A DNA stretch of 64,000 nt. Source: Herbaspirillum sp. ST 5-3. Its GTDB lineage: Bacteria; Pseudomonadota; Gammaproteobacteria; Burkholderiales; Burkholderiaceae_D. A model generated the notes under the pieces. That model was given only the letters and a program-made list of their open reading frames with translations, searched no databases and was not told the origin of the DNA. The stretch is from positions 310,001 to 374,000 of the forward strand of contig NZ_STGI01000001.1 in the NCBI RefSeq assembly GCF_004804275.1. The letters run 5' to 3'. The stretch's first letter is position 1; every line of letters begins with the position of its first letter. The translations under genes and the position numbers were made by a program. Positions 33,956 to 41,654 of this stretch are shown here, in pieces.

Positions 33956-34672
33956 TCAATAGGTATTCGCCAGCCTTGCCAGCTTGTGCGCGACGAGGTC
34001 GGTCACGTCAACTGCGGGTTTGGTGCCGGGCTCCAGCGGTATCAAGGGCAATTCGGTGCATGCGAGAAGAACAAGGTCGGACTCAAGTGCGTTCAGGATT
34101 TCGCTGAAACGTTCGCGAATGCCGGCAACCTGGCCGCCGACGGTTTTCACGTCGTAGATCAGCTGATGCAAGCGCTGCGCAACCGCTGCGCTCGGAAGTT
34201 CGATATCGACATGTTCAGCCAGTTTGCGGTAATGGGACCACGGGCCGAGATCGGTGACCGGGCGCGCACCGAGCAAGGCAATGCGTTCGATACGATTGGC
34301 CTGCAGGTATTCCAGCGCGACGTCGGCAAATGAAATCAGTGTCGCCGACAGCTGCAGCGCCTCCAGTTGCGGTTGATAGTAGTTCAGGGTATTGCAGGCG
34401 ATCGCATAGTAATCGACGCGCTGCGCCATCGCTTGCGCCGCGTCTTTCAGGCATTTCCAGACCGCGCTGTCATTCGCCTCCAGCTCCATCGACAAGCCGA
34501 GCGCCGGTTCGGAAAAAATCGTCACGTTCGGTGCATCGAGATCGCCGCGGAAACGGTCGCCCTGCTGCTTCCGGCTGGCGCGCAATACCTTGCCCCACAG
34601 GTCGAGGCCCGCTTCCGGTCCGGAACCGGTGATGATGCCGATCTTCTTTCGTGCGGTGGAGATGGTTTGCAT
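33956..34672 (-). CDS. Aspartate/glutamate racemase-family protein
   Basis: A 238-residue protein with the two catalytic cysteines of cofactor-independent racemases: C93 in IACNTLNYY and C205 in LLACTELPLIP. The N-terminal IGIITGSGPEAG is the family's phosphate/substrate loop. The overall sequence is nearer to aspartate racemases than to MurI. It is likely co-transcribed with the asparaginase gene, which points to aspartate as substrate. It could racemise a related amino acid. Confidence 0.88.
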   Translation of the reverse strand: MQTISTARKKIGIITGSGPEAGLDLWGKVLRASRKQQGDRFRGDLDAPNVTIFSEPALGLSMELEANDSAVWKCLKDAAQAMAQRVDYYAIACNTLNYYQPQLEALQLSATLISFADVALEYLQANRIERIALLGARPVTDLGPWSHYRKLAEHVDIELPSAAVAQRLHQLIYDVKTVGGQVAGIRERFSEILNALESDLVLLACTELPLIPLEPGTKPAVDVTDLVAHKLARLANTY

Positions 34673-34829
34673 GGCCGAATCCTTAACCGGGCGACGTTGT
34701 TTTCAGCGGTGACGAACAGGTAGTGTGCCAGCAGATCGCCGCGTCGTCACGACGATTGGATGCGGGGTCTTCCTGTGTTGTATCGGCGAATCGGAAAATC
34801 TTCAGACAGTGAATGCAGGAGCGTGGCGT

Positions 34830-34860
34830 TAAAAAGGCGGTTGGCCGCAAGGCCAACCGC
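34830..34860 (-). terminator. Rho-independent terminator of the liv-type binding protein gene
   Basis: Read on the minus strand, GCGGTTGGCC-TTGC-GGCCAACCGC forms a perfect 10-bp stem followed by CTTTTTAA. It starts 40 bp after the stop codon of the gene ending at 34900. Confidence 0.92.
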
Positions 34861-34899
34861 TTCGATGGAGACTACTAGTTGCTGCTGATTCGGCCAGTA

Positions 34900-36045
34900 T
34901 TACTTGACGACGGCCAGTTGCGTACGCTTGCCACCCTTGTAGGTGTACAGCGTCAGGGTGCCGTCCTTGATATCGCCCTTGGAGTCAAATGCGATATTGC
35001 CGGTCACGCCCTTGTACTTGATCTTCGCCAGCTCCGGCAGGTACTTCGCCGGTTCGGCCGAGCCGGCCTTTTTCATGGCTTCGACCATCACCATCACGGA
35101 GTCATAGACGTACGGTGCATAGATCTGCACGTCGGTGCCGAACTTCTGCTTGTACGCGGCGCGGAAATCTTCCATGCCCTTCTTCTGTGCTTCTTCCACA
35201 CCGCCTGCTTCGGCGCACACCACCTGGCCATCGCCCAGTGCGTCACCGGCCAGTTGTGCCAGACCTTCGGAGCAGATGCCGTCGCCGCCCATGAACTTGG
35301 CATTGATGCCCAGTGCCTTCATCTGGCGCAGCATCGGGCCGGCCACCGCGTCCATGCCACCGAAGAAGACGACGTCAGGATTCTTGGATTTGATGGAAGT
35401 CAGGATGGCGTTGAAGTCAGTTGCCTTGTCGTTGGTGTACTGCTGGGCCACAACCTGCACGCCCTTGGCCTTTGCACCCTTCATGAATTCCTGCGCCACG
35501 CCTTGACCATAAGCGGTGCGGTCGTCGATCACAGCGACCTTTTTCGCCTTGAGCTGATCGGCTGCATAGCGACCCAATGTACCGCCCAGCTGGCCGTCGT
35601 TGGCGACCACGCGGAAGGCCGTCTTGAAGCCTTGCTGCGTGTATTTCGGGTTGGTTGCGGACGGGGAGATCTGCGGGATGCCGGCATCGTGGTAGATCTT
35701 GGAGGCCGGGATCGTGGTGCCGGAGTTGAGGTGGCCGATCACGCCGTTGACCTTGGCATCGACCAGCTTCTGCGCTGCTGCAGTACCCTGCTTCGGATCG
35801 GCAGCGTCGTCTTCTGCCAGCAGTTCGAACTTGGCCTTCTTGCCGCCGATGGTCACGCCCTTGGCGTTGAGCTCGTCGATGGCCATGCGCGCGCCGTTTT
35901 CATTGTCCTTGCCGAGGTGGGCGATGGCGCCGGAGATCGGGCCGACGTGGCCGATCTTGACAACCAGTTCCTGTGCCGATGCCGCACCTGCAAAGGCAAA
36001 TGCAATCGCGCCAGCCAACGGAATCATTTTTGTCTTGAACTGCAT
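34900..36045 (-). CDS. livK: Branched-chain amino acid ABC transporter substrate-binding protein (LivK-like)
   Basis: A 381-residue periplasmic protein with a classic cleavable signal (about 1-24, GAASA|Q) and the type I binding fold (VKIGHVGPISGAIAHLGKDN, then GHLNSGTTIPASKIYHDAGIPQIS at about residues 101-124). It should bind leucine, isoleucine, valine or a related amino acid. AGGAGA precedes the ATG at 36045. No membrane or ATPase genes are nearby. A winged-helix regulator gene lies 49 bp upstream on the same strand and a strong terminator follows, so the regulator and this gene may form a two-gene unit. Confidence 0.9.
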   Translation of the reverse strand: MQFKTKMIPLAGAIAFAFAGAASAQELVVKIGHVGPISGAIAHLGKDNENGARMAIDELNAKGVTIGGKKAKFELLAEDDAADPKQGTAAAQKLVDAKVNGVIGHLNSGTTIPASKIYHDAGIPQISPSATNPKYTQQGFKTAFRVVANDGQLGGTLGRYAADQLKAKKVAVIDDRTAYGQGVAQEFMKGAKAKGVQVVAQQYTNDKATDFNAILTSIKSKNPDVVFFGGMDAVAGPMLRQMKALGINAKFMGGDGICSEGLAQLAGDALGDGQVVCAEAGGVEEAQKKGMEDFRAAYKQKFGTDVQIYAPYVYDSVMVMVEAMKKAGSAEPAKYLPELAKIKYKGVTGNIAFDSKGDIKDGTLTLYTYKGGKRTQLAVVK

Positions 36046-36094
36046 GGATTGTCTCCTAATGAAAAAACAAAGAAAGGTACTGCAAAAAGCTCGC

Positions 36095-36655
36095 CTAGGC
36101 TGGAATCCGCACAGACGAAACATAACTTGCGTCGCGGCCCGACATCGCCAGATCGAAGCTGTCGTTCAGGCAGGAATCGCCGAGCTGGCGAGAGCGGGAG
36201 GGAAACATGCCGGCCGCGCTGATTTTCAGGCGGTCGAGAGAAAACTGACGCAGATGCTTGAACACGCTTTGGTTGATCGCGATCATCGCCTGCATCACCA
36301 GAAGATCGACGTCGCTGGGCACGCGCTCCGGTACGCTCTTGCTTGCCGACCTTGATCGGCTGTGCTGGTCCGCCAGCACGCAGCGGAATACGTCCTCCAG
36401 CGTGACCGTGCCGGGATCGCATGTCAGCAGCCATTTGTCGGAAGCGGACGGATCGTGTTTCAGGAGGTTGGCACGCGACAGGCTGTTGCACAGTTTTGCC
36501 AGTTCCTTGGCAGGGCGGCCGGTGGCGTCTTCCAGCTGAGCGACGCTGACGGCACGCGGCGCACTGGAAACGAGTTTGGCAAGGATTTCGGTTGTGGCAA
36601 AAAAACGGTCGTGCAATGCACTATTGCCGAGGATGCAGTCTTCAACAGTCACCAT
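36095..36655 (-). CDS. Rrf2-like winged-helix protein
   Basis: A 186-residue protein. Residues about 15-95 resemble an Rrf2-type winged helix: ILAKLVSSAPRAVSVAQLEDATG, then a recognition helix ELAKLCNSLSRANLL and a wing leading into TVTLEDVFRCVL (about residues 82-93). The three Fe-S cysteines of IscR/NsrR are not seen. The C-terminal half (about 100-186) resembles nothing I recognise. AAGGAGA stands before the start. It is divergent from the XRE gene over a 280-bp region with phased repeats, and precedes the LivK-like gene. A regulatory role is inferred. Confidence 0.68.
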   Translation of the reverse strand: MVTVEDCILGNSALHDRFFATTEILAKLVSSAPRAVSVAQLEDATGRPAKELAKLCNSLSRANLLKHDPSASDKWLLTCDPGTVTLEDVFRCVLADQHSRSRSASKSVPERVPSDVDLLVMQAMIAINQSVFKHLRQFSLDRLKISAAGMFPSRSRQLGDSCLNDSFDLAMSGRDASYVSSVRIPA

Positions 36656-36862
36656 CGATGTCTCCTTTTTGAGGTCTTGCTGCGCTTGGCGACAACCGGT
36701 TTCTGACCGATTGCGCCGCCTGCAGTCACTGCCTGGTAGCGATGTTCTTGTTTTTGTTATTTGTCCCTGCTTGAAGCACCGCCCCGTGGATTAAAGCGAT
36801 GACAACGTGGAACGCAACTTTAGGGATAAAGCTTGACAAATGCCATTTCGCTAATTGGCGCG

Positions 36863-36904
36863 ACTTGATGCTACTTGATGCTAAAATGGCGGCATCTAGC
36901 ATCA
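36863..36904 (+). promoter_or_regulatory. Phased repeats over an extended -10 box (XRE promoter/operator)
   Basis: Two adjacent 10-bp copies of ACTTGATGCT (36863-36872, 36873-36882) are one helical turn apart, and an inverted half-site AGCATCA follows at 36898-36904. The second copy overlaps TGC-TAAAAT (36879-36887), a good extended -10 element for the XRE gene that starts at 36936. A bound protein here would block that promoter, so autoregulation is likely; the left-hand Rrf2-like gene could be controlled from the same site. Confidence 0.6.
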
Positions 36905-36935
36905 TCGTGTTGCCGTCGAGAAAAAAGAGGATCTG

Positions 36936-37784
36936 ATGACCGCACTGACAGAAAATACCAAGGCAATCCACGCCGCGCAGCGCGAATTCTGCGCCAACCT
37001 GCGCATGCTCTGCAGCTATTACCGGTCGGTGGCCGACGTCTGCCGCAAGCTCAATCTCAATCGCGCTCAATTCAATCGCTACCTGAACGGCACCAGCAAG
37101 CCGTCCAGCCACACGCTGGAACGAATTTGTGATTTCTTTGGCGTGGAACCGTCGGAAATCTATCTGCCGCGCGAACACTTCCACCAGATCGTGCAGGTGC
37201 GCCCGAAGCAACGTACCGAGCGCGCCGCCTACACTGATCACATCCTTCGCCTGCAGCATCAATCAACCGGCAAGTTCGACAAATATCTCGGTTACTACTA
37301 CGAGTACTATTACTCGATGAGTGCGCCCGGCAAGGTGCTGCGCGGACTGGTGCATATCTTCATGCACGACGGCGCGATCTATCACGAGCGGCTGGAGCGC
37401 TTTCCGCAGCATGCCAACCTTGACCAGACATACAAATGCAAATACATGGGCTGCACCTTTTACCTGAACGACCGCATCTTCCTGACTGACTACGAGTCGC
37501 TGACGGGCAACGAGATCGCGCAAACGATCCTGTTTCCGACCTACAAGAACAAGGTTGCCCGCCTGTCCGGCCTGATGCTCGGCGTGTCGTCCAGCAATCA
37601 GCGCTCGATTGCTTGCGCGCGCGTCGTGTTTGAGTTCCTCGGCAAGAGCATCGATATCCGCAAGGCGATGCGCCTGTGCGGCCTGTTCGATCCGAAGCGC
37701 GGGGAAATCGACCCGACCATCCTGAAGGTGATCGACAACTCGCCGCACAAGGATCAGCACCACTTCTATACGATTCCGCTGTAA
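36936..37784 (+). CDS. XRE-family transcriptional regulator with long C-terminal domain
   Basis: A 282-residue protein. Residues about 15-75 form an XRE helix-turn-helix (VADVCRKLNLNRAQFNRYLNG, TLERICDFFGVEPSEIYLPRE). The remaining about 200 residues form an unrecognised domain with a tyrosine-rich patch (YLGYYYEYYYSMSAPGKVL) and are probably the signal-sensing part. The ATG follows AGAGG. It diverges from the Rrf2-like/LivK-like genes and carries repeats in its own promoter. Its target genes and ligand are unknown; proximity suggests the divergent pair. Confidence 0.83.
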   Translation: MTALTENTKAIHAAQREFCANLRMLCSYYRSVADVCRKLNLNRAQFNRYLNGTSKPSSHTLERICDFFGVEPSEIYLPREHFHQIVQVRPKQRTERAAYTDHILRLQHQSTGKFDKYLGYYYEYYYSMSAPGKVLRGLVHIFMHDGAIYHERLERFPQHANLDQTYKCKYMGCTFYLNDRIFLTDYESLTGNEIAQTILFPTYKNKVARLSGLMLGVSSSNQRSIACARVVFEFLGKSIDIRKAMRLCGLFDPKRGEIDPTILKVIDNSPHKDQHHFYTIPL

Positions 37785-37793
37785 TTCGTCGCA

Positions 37794-37812
37794 CCGCGGA
37801 AGGCAACCGCGG
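37794..37812. other. Short stem-loop between the XRE gene and lipB
   Basis: CCGCGG-AAGGCAA-CCGCGG can form a 6-bp stem 10 bp after the XRE stop and about 40 bp before lipB. There is no T run. It marks the right edge of the inserted block and may partly separate the two transcripts. Confidence 0.35.
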
Positions 37813-37852
37813 GGGACGTACAAACGGAAGCGCTTTCGGTACACTTGCAAGC

Positions 37853-38491
37853 ATGCTGACTCCCACCATCATCCATCGCGGAAGCGAATCGTACGACATC
37901 ACGTTCGCCGCGATGCGCGCATTTACCGATGCACGCACGCCCGACACCCCCGACGAATTCTGGATCGTCGAACATCCGCCGGTTTTCACTCTTGGCCTGG
38001 GCGCCGATCCATCGCATGTCCTCGACGCGCACGGCATCCCGGTGGTCCAGACCGATCGCGGCGGCGAAGTGACCTATCACGGTCCGGGGCAGGTGGTGGT
38101 CTATTTGCTAATGGATTTGCGCCGCAAACCCGGTGCGCGCCTGTATGCGCGCGAATTCGTGAATAAAATTGAACAGTCGGTCATAAACACCTTGCGGGCG
38201 TATAATCTGGACGGTGAGCGCAAGCCCGGCGCGCCCGGCATTTACATGTCAGGCGGCGACTGGAAAGGTGCAAAAATCGCTGCGCTCGGCCTGAAAGTGC
38301 GCGGCAGCGGCTGCACCTATCACGGCGTGTCGCTGAATGTCTCGATGGACCTGGCCCCATTCTCCTGGATCAATCCCTGCGGTTATGAAGGACTGGCCAC
38401 CGTGGACATGAAAACCGTCGGCGTGGAAGCGCCGTTGGGTGACGTGCAATCGGCACTGGCTCACAACCTGATCGATTTATTAACGGCGTGA
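37853..38491 (+). CDS. lipB: Octanoyltransferase (lipoyl(octanoyl)transferase)
   Basis: A 212-residue cytosolic enzyme that moves octanoyl groups from acyl carrier protein to lipoyl domains. RGGEVTYHGPGQVVVY and the KIAALGLKVR segment are the family's substrate-site motifs; the catalytic cysteine is in WINPCGYEG. The ATG at 37853 is chosen because the conserved protein begins there; the upstream in-frame stretch overlaps the XRE gene. lipA follows within 50 bp. In most relatives lipB follows ybeD directly, but not here. Confidence 0.95.
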   Translation: MLTPTIIHRGSESYDITFAAMRAFTDARTPDTPDEFWIVEHPPVFTLGLGADPSHVLDAHGIPVVQTDRGGEVTYHGPGQVVVYLLMDLRRKPGARLYAREFVNKIEQSVINTLRAYNLDGERKPGAPGIYMSGGDWKGAKIAALGLKVRGSGCTYHGVSLNVSMDLAPFSWINPCGYEGLATVDMKTVGVEAPLGDVQSALAHNLIDLLTA

Positions 38492-38539
38492 TTGCGCCTT
38501 TCGTCCCGTCGAAGCGACGGACGAGGAAACGACCTGTCC

Positions 38540-39514
38540 ATGACCACCGAAAAAGACCCGCAGCCTTCTCCCGCCTACAATCCGAGCGAGAAGCAGAAAG
38601 GCGCCGGCAAAACCGCGCGCATCCCGATCAAGATCGTCCCCGCCGAAAAGCTGCCCAAGCCCGACTGGATCCGCGTGAAAGCCGGATCGCCTTCGACGCG
38701 CTTCAATGAAATCAAGGGCATTCTGCGCGAAAACAAGCTGGTCACAGTGTGCGAGGAAGCGAGCTGCCCGAACATCGGCGAATGCTTCGGCAAGGGCACC
38801 GCAACCTTCATGATCATGGGCGACAAATGCACGCGCCGCTGCCCATTCTGCGACGTAGGCCACGGCCGCCCAGATCCGCTCGATCCAACCGAACCCGAGA
38901 AGCTGGCGAAAGCCATCGGCGCCATGCGCCTGAGCTATGTGGTGATCACTTCCGTCGACCGCGACGATCTGCGTGATGGTGGTGCCGGCCACTTCGCCGA
39001 CTGCATCCGCCATGTACGCGCAATGTCGCCGAAAACCCGCATCGAGATCCTGACGCCGGATTTCCGCGGCCGCATGGAGCGCGCTCTCGAGATCCTCAAG
39101 GAAACGCCGCCCGACGTGATGAATCACAACCTGGAAACCGTGCCTCGCCTGTACAAGGAAGCGCGTCCTGGCGCCGATTATCATTTCTCCCTGAATCTGC
39201 TCAAGAGCTTCAAGGAGCTGCGCCCGGAAATTCCGACCAAGTCCGGCCTGATGGTCGGCCTCGGCGAAACCGATGAAGAAATCCTGCAAGTCATGCGTGA
39301 CCTGCGCGACCACGGCGTCACCATGCTGACGATCGGCCAATATCTGATGCCCTCGGGCGATCATTTGCCGGTTCGTCGCTACGTGCATCCCGACACGTTC
39401 AAGATGTTTGAAGCTGAAGCCTACAAAATGGGCTTCGCGCACGCGGCAGTCGGTGCCATGGTGCGCAGCTCCTATCATGCCGACCAGCAGGCGCATGGAG
39501 CCGGCGTCATCTGA
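38540..39514 (+). CDS. lipA: Lipoyl synthase
   Basis: A 324-residue radical-SAM enzyme that inserts two sulfurs into octanoyl groups to make lipoyl cofactors. The auxiliary cluster motif [12 protein letters not shown] and the radical-SAM motif CTRRCPFC (Cx3Cx2C) are intact, and the C-terminus ends in the R-S-S-Y-H motif that supplies the serine ligand. The ATG at 38540 gives the usual length; an in-frame start 16 codons earlier is less likely. It is co-transcribed with lipB. Confidence 0.97.
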   Translation: MTTEKDPQPSPAYNPSEKQKGAGKTARIPIKIVPAEKLPKPDWIRVKAGSPSTRFNEIKGILRENKLVTVCEEASCPNIGECFGKGTATFMIMGDKCTRRCPFCDVGHGRPDPLDPTEPEKLAKAIGAMRLSYVVITSVDRDDLRDGGAGHFADCIRHVRAMSPKTRIEILTPDFRGRMERALEILKETPPDVMNHNLETVPRLYKEARPGADYHFSLNLLKSFKELRPEIPTKSGLMVGLGETDEEILQVMRDLRDHGVTMLTIGQYLMPSGDHLPVRRYVHPDTFKMFEAEAYKMGFAHAAVGAMVRSSYHADQQAHGAGVI

Positions 39515-39871
39515 TACATCCGCGACAAGGCCGGCCCTGCTTGCGAACTGAGGCAGAACAAGGCTTTGTCCGCGCAGGCCTGCGATTTTGATAAAAGTAA
39601 AGGAGCGGATCGCCGCTTCGCCGACAATGACGGCGTGGGCGACCGCCCACTTCGTTTGCGCCACCGTTTCGCAACCGGGCATACGCTGCGATGTGCAACA
39701 CGCCTCCTTTCTCTGACCACCTCCCAAGCCGACCATCCCCTTTGGCGCATGCGACGCGATGCGCAGGAAAACCGCTGAAGTCCCGCCGACGAACCCCGGC
39801 GAACGGCACTCCAACAGGATTGCACGCTGGCATGTTGTCCCGCGTACATCGTTACAAATCCACATGAACTT
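39515..39871. other. Non-coding region with three hairpins after lipA
   Basis: No convincing gene lies in these 357 bp. Three perfect stems are present: AGCGG-ATCG-CCGCT (39604-39617), GTGGGC-GACC-GCCCAC (39635-39650) and GCGCAT/ATGCGC around an 8-base loop (39746-39765). All three minus-strand frames are open from about 39507 to 39833, which is odd for plain spacer DNA, but none has an obvious ribosome site or a protein family I recognise. It could be a structured RNA, a dispersed repeat or a decayed gene. Confidence 0.4.
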
Positions 39872-40546
39872 ATGCCTGACACGCTTGCCATACCAACACT
39901 TATGATTGCATGGTCGGAAGTTACAAAATTCGGAGACGTCACCATCACGACGTTCGCCGCATTGGCGATCGCAGCCTGGCTCCTCGCCGAGAATGAAAGG
40001 CGCCTGGCACTGTGGTGGGGTATCTTGTTTGCTGCCGGACTGGGCGTGGTGATTGCCACAAAAATGGCCTTCATCGGCTGGGGCATCGGCATCCGGTCGC
40101 TGGACTTCGCCGGGTTCAGCGGCCATGCGATGCGCGCGTCGGCAGTGATGCCAGTCCTGTTCTACCTGATGCTGCAACGTATGCCTGCGATAGTGAGAAC
40201 CTTCGGCATCTTGCTTGGCTTGGCTTGCGGCGTGGTCGTCGGCATATCACGCATTGCGGTGCACGCGCACTCAGTGTCTGAAATCACGGCAGGATGGTTG
40301 CTCGGAAGCGCCGTCAGCCTCGGCTTCATCTGGGTGGCGAGCAAGTCGCTGCAAAGACCGGTGTTCAATCCCCTGCGTATCGCCTTCAGCCTGCTTGCCC
40401 TGCTGCCGGCGCCCTACGTGCATCCGGCGCCGACTCAGCAATGGCTGACCAATATCACTTTGTATTTTTCCGGCCATGATCAGCCGTTCCCGCGAGAAGG
40501 ATGGCGGATCAGCCGCCCGCGTGGCCGCCCCCCAGCGGCGCTGTGA
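39872..40546 (+). CDS. PAP2-family membrane phosphatase
   Basis: A 224-residue polytopic protein. FSGHAMRASAVMP carries the SGH motif of PAP2 phosphatases and SRIAVHAHSVSEITAGWLLG the SRxxxxxHxxxD-like motif, with Glu in place of the final Asp. The N-terminal KxxxxxxRP motif is not clear. It probably dephosphorylates a lipid or lipid pyrophosphate at the membrane. The last 25 residues are polar and Pro/Arg-rich. A bidirectional terminator follows. Confidence 0.82.
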   Translation: MPDTLAIPTLMIAWSEVTKFGDVTITTFAALAIAAWLLAENERRLALWWGILFAAGLGVVIATKMAFIGWGIGIRSLDFAGFSGHAMRASAVMPVLFYLMLQRMPAIVRTFGILLGLACGVVVGISRIAVHAHSVSEITAGWLLGSAVSLGFIWVASKSLQRPVFNPLRIAFSLLALLPAPYVHPAPTQQWLTNITLYFSGHDQPFPREGWRISRPRGRPPAAL

Positions 40547-40571
40547 CCGACCGCTTCAAGCTATCCCGGAT

Positions 40572-40606
40572 AAAAACAAAAAGCGCCATGACGGCGCTTT
40601 TTGTTT
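40572..40606. terminator. Bidirectional terminator between the PAP2 and TlpA genes
   Basis: AAAGCGCC-ATGAC-GGCGCTTT is flanked by A-rich sequence on the left and TTTGTTT on the right. It can end both the rightward PAP2 gene and the leftward TlpA-like gene, whose stop codons lie on either side. Confidence 0.88.
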
Positions 40607-40621
40607 GATGCTTGCACAAGA

Positions 40622-41149
40622 TCAGGCGGCCAATGCTTCTTCAAGCAACTGGTGCAAAGCGGCGAAGTCCGGTTCGCCGACATAGCGCTTGATGATGTTG
40701 CCCTTCTTGTCGATCACATACGTGGTCGGTGTCAATTTCACATCGTTAAATGATTTCGCGATGTCGCCTTGCGTATCCAGCGCGACCTTGAAGGGAAGCT
40801 GACGGGTCTGCGCATAATTGAGCACATAGTTGGGCGGGTCATAACTCATCGCCACGGCGACAAAATCCAGTCCCTTGTCCTTGAACGCGTTATAGGTGCG
40901 CACCATCTCCGGCATCTCTTTCACGCAGGTCGTGCAACTGGTGGCCCAGAAATTCACCATGACCACTTTTCCGCGCAGGCTGCGCAAGGGAATCTTTTCA
41001 CCATTCACGCTGGAAAAGGTAACGTCCGGTGCCGAATTTTCCGTGGAGAGAGAGAAATAACCGACTGCGGCAAGCGTTATCACAAGCGCTGCGCCCAGCA
41101 ACTTTGTCCAGGAGCGAGGACGTGGGGAAACAGTAGTATCGGACTGCAT
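40622..41149 (-). CDS. TlpA/ResA-like thiol-disulfide oxidoreductase
   Basis: A 175-residue protein with an N-terminal membrane anchor (about 15-33) and a periplasmic thioredoxin-fold domain. The active site is C72-TTC75 in FWATSCTTCVKEMP, and LTPTTYVIDKKG holds the cis-proline. Members reduce periplasmic disulfides, for example in apocytochrome c maturation. The partner here is unknown, and no cytochrome genes are adjacent. Confidence 0.9.
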   Translation of the reverse strand: MQSDTTVSPRPRSWTKLLGAALVITLAAVGYFSLSTENSAPDVTFSSVNGEKIPLRSLRGKVVMVNFWATSCTTCVKEMPEMVRTYNAFKDKGLDFVAVAMSYDPPNYVLNYAQTRQLPFKVALDTQGDIAKSFNDVKLTPTTYVIDKKGNIIKRYVGEPDFAALHQLLEEALAA

Positions 41150-41222
41150 GAGGTTCTGCCAATATCGTGTATGCCAATAAACTCATTATAGTCCCGCCAT
41201 GGACGCGCTACGGGCCAGCATG

Positions 41223-41654
41223 TCAGGGACGCAAATAGACGAAGCCCTCCCTTGCCTGCAGACGGGCCACTTCGGCGACGCCGGACGGCACCAGCTTCGC
41301 CTCCGGAACCAATTGCGACTCCGGAATCCGGTGCGCGGTCAAGGTGTTATGGCAGACACGGAAGTCGACACCTTGAGCGGCAAGCTCGCTGATCGCACTA
41401 TCAAAGGGCCGGTTGTTGCGATCCTGCGCACCTTTCAGCAGAAACCGGATGCCTTCGCCATGAGCGACCACCACGATCTGCGTGTCGGGTTCCGCTCGCA
41501 AGTGGTTGCGAATGTTTGCCATGGCGCGTGCGGCCTGATCGATGCCTTCCACCAAGTGATACACGACCTTGATGCGCTCGGCCGCGGATGCACTTGCGCC
41601 GACCATCAACGCTGCCAATCCGGCAAAAAGCAGCTTGAGCAATGTGCGTTTCAT
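41223..41654 (-). CDS. Exported DsrE-family protein
   Basis: A 143-residue protein with a signal peptide (about 1-24, ASASA|A) and a DsrE/DsrF-like domain (IKVVYHLVEGIDQAARAMANIRNHL at about residues 28-52, VVVAHGEGIRFLL, GVDFRVCHNTL). The cysteine C101 matches the conserved position of sulfur-relay DsrE proteins, but being periplasmic sets it apart from cytosolic DsrE. Its start codon overlaps the M48 protease stop (ATGA), so the two are translationally coupled. Confidence 0.86.
   Translation of the reverse strand: MKRTLLKLLFAGLAALMVGASASAAERIKVVYHLVEGIDQAARAMANIRNHLRAEPDTQIVVVAHGEGIRFLLKGAQDRNNRPFDSAISELAAQGVDFRVCHNTLTAHRIPESQLVPEAKLVPSGVAEVARLQAREGFVYLRP

Noticed and set aside
36863-36904. 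Start of a CRISPR array
   Set aside because: Only two 10-bp repeats without spacers, next to a promoter; there are no cas genes.
38480-40177. A 565-codon open frame on the minus strand across lipA and the following gap
   Set aside because: Most of it is antisense to lipA and the PAP2 gene, it has no recognised domain, and it is explained by the GC-rich codon pattern of the opposite strand. Only the 39.5-39.87 kb part is kept, as a non-coding curiosity.
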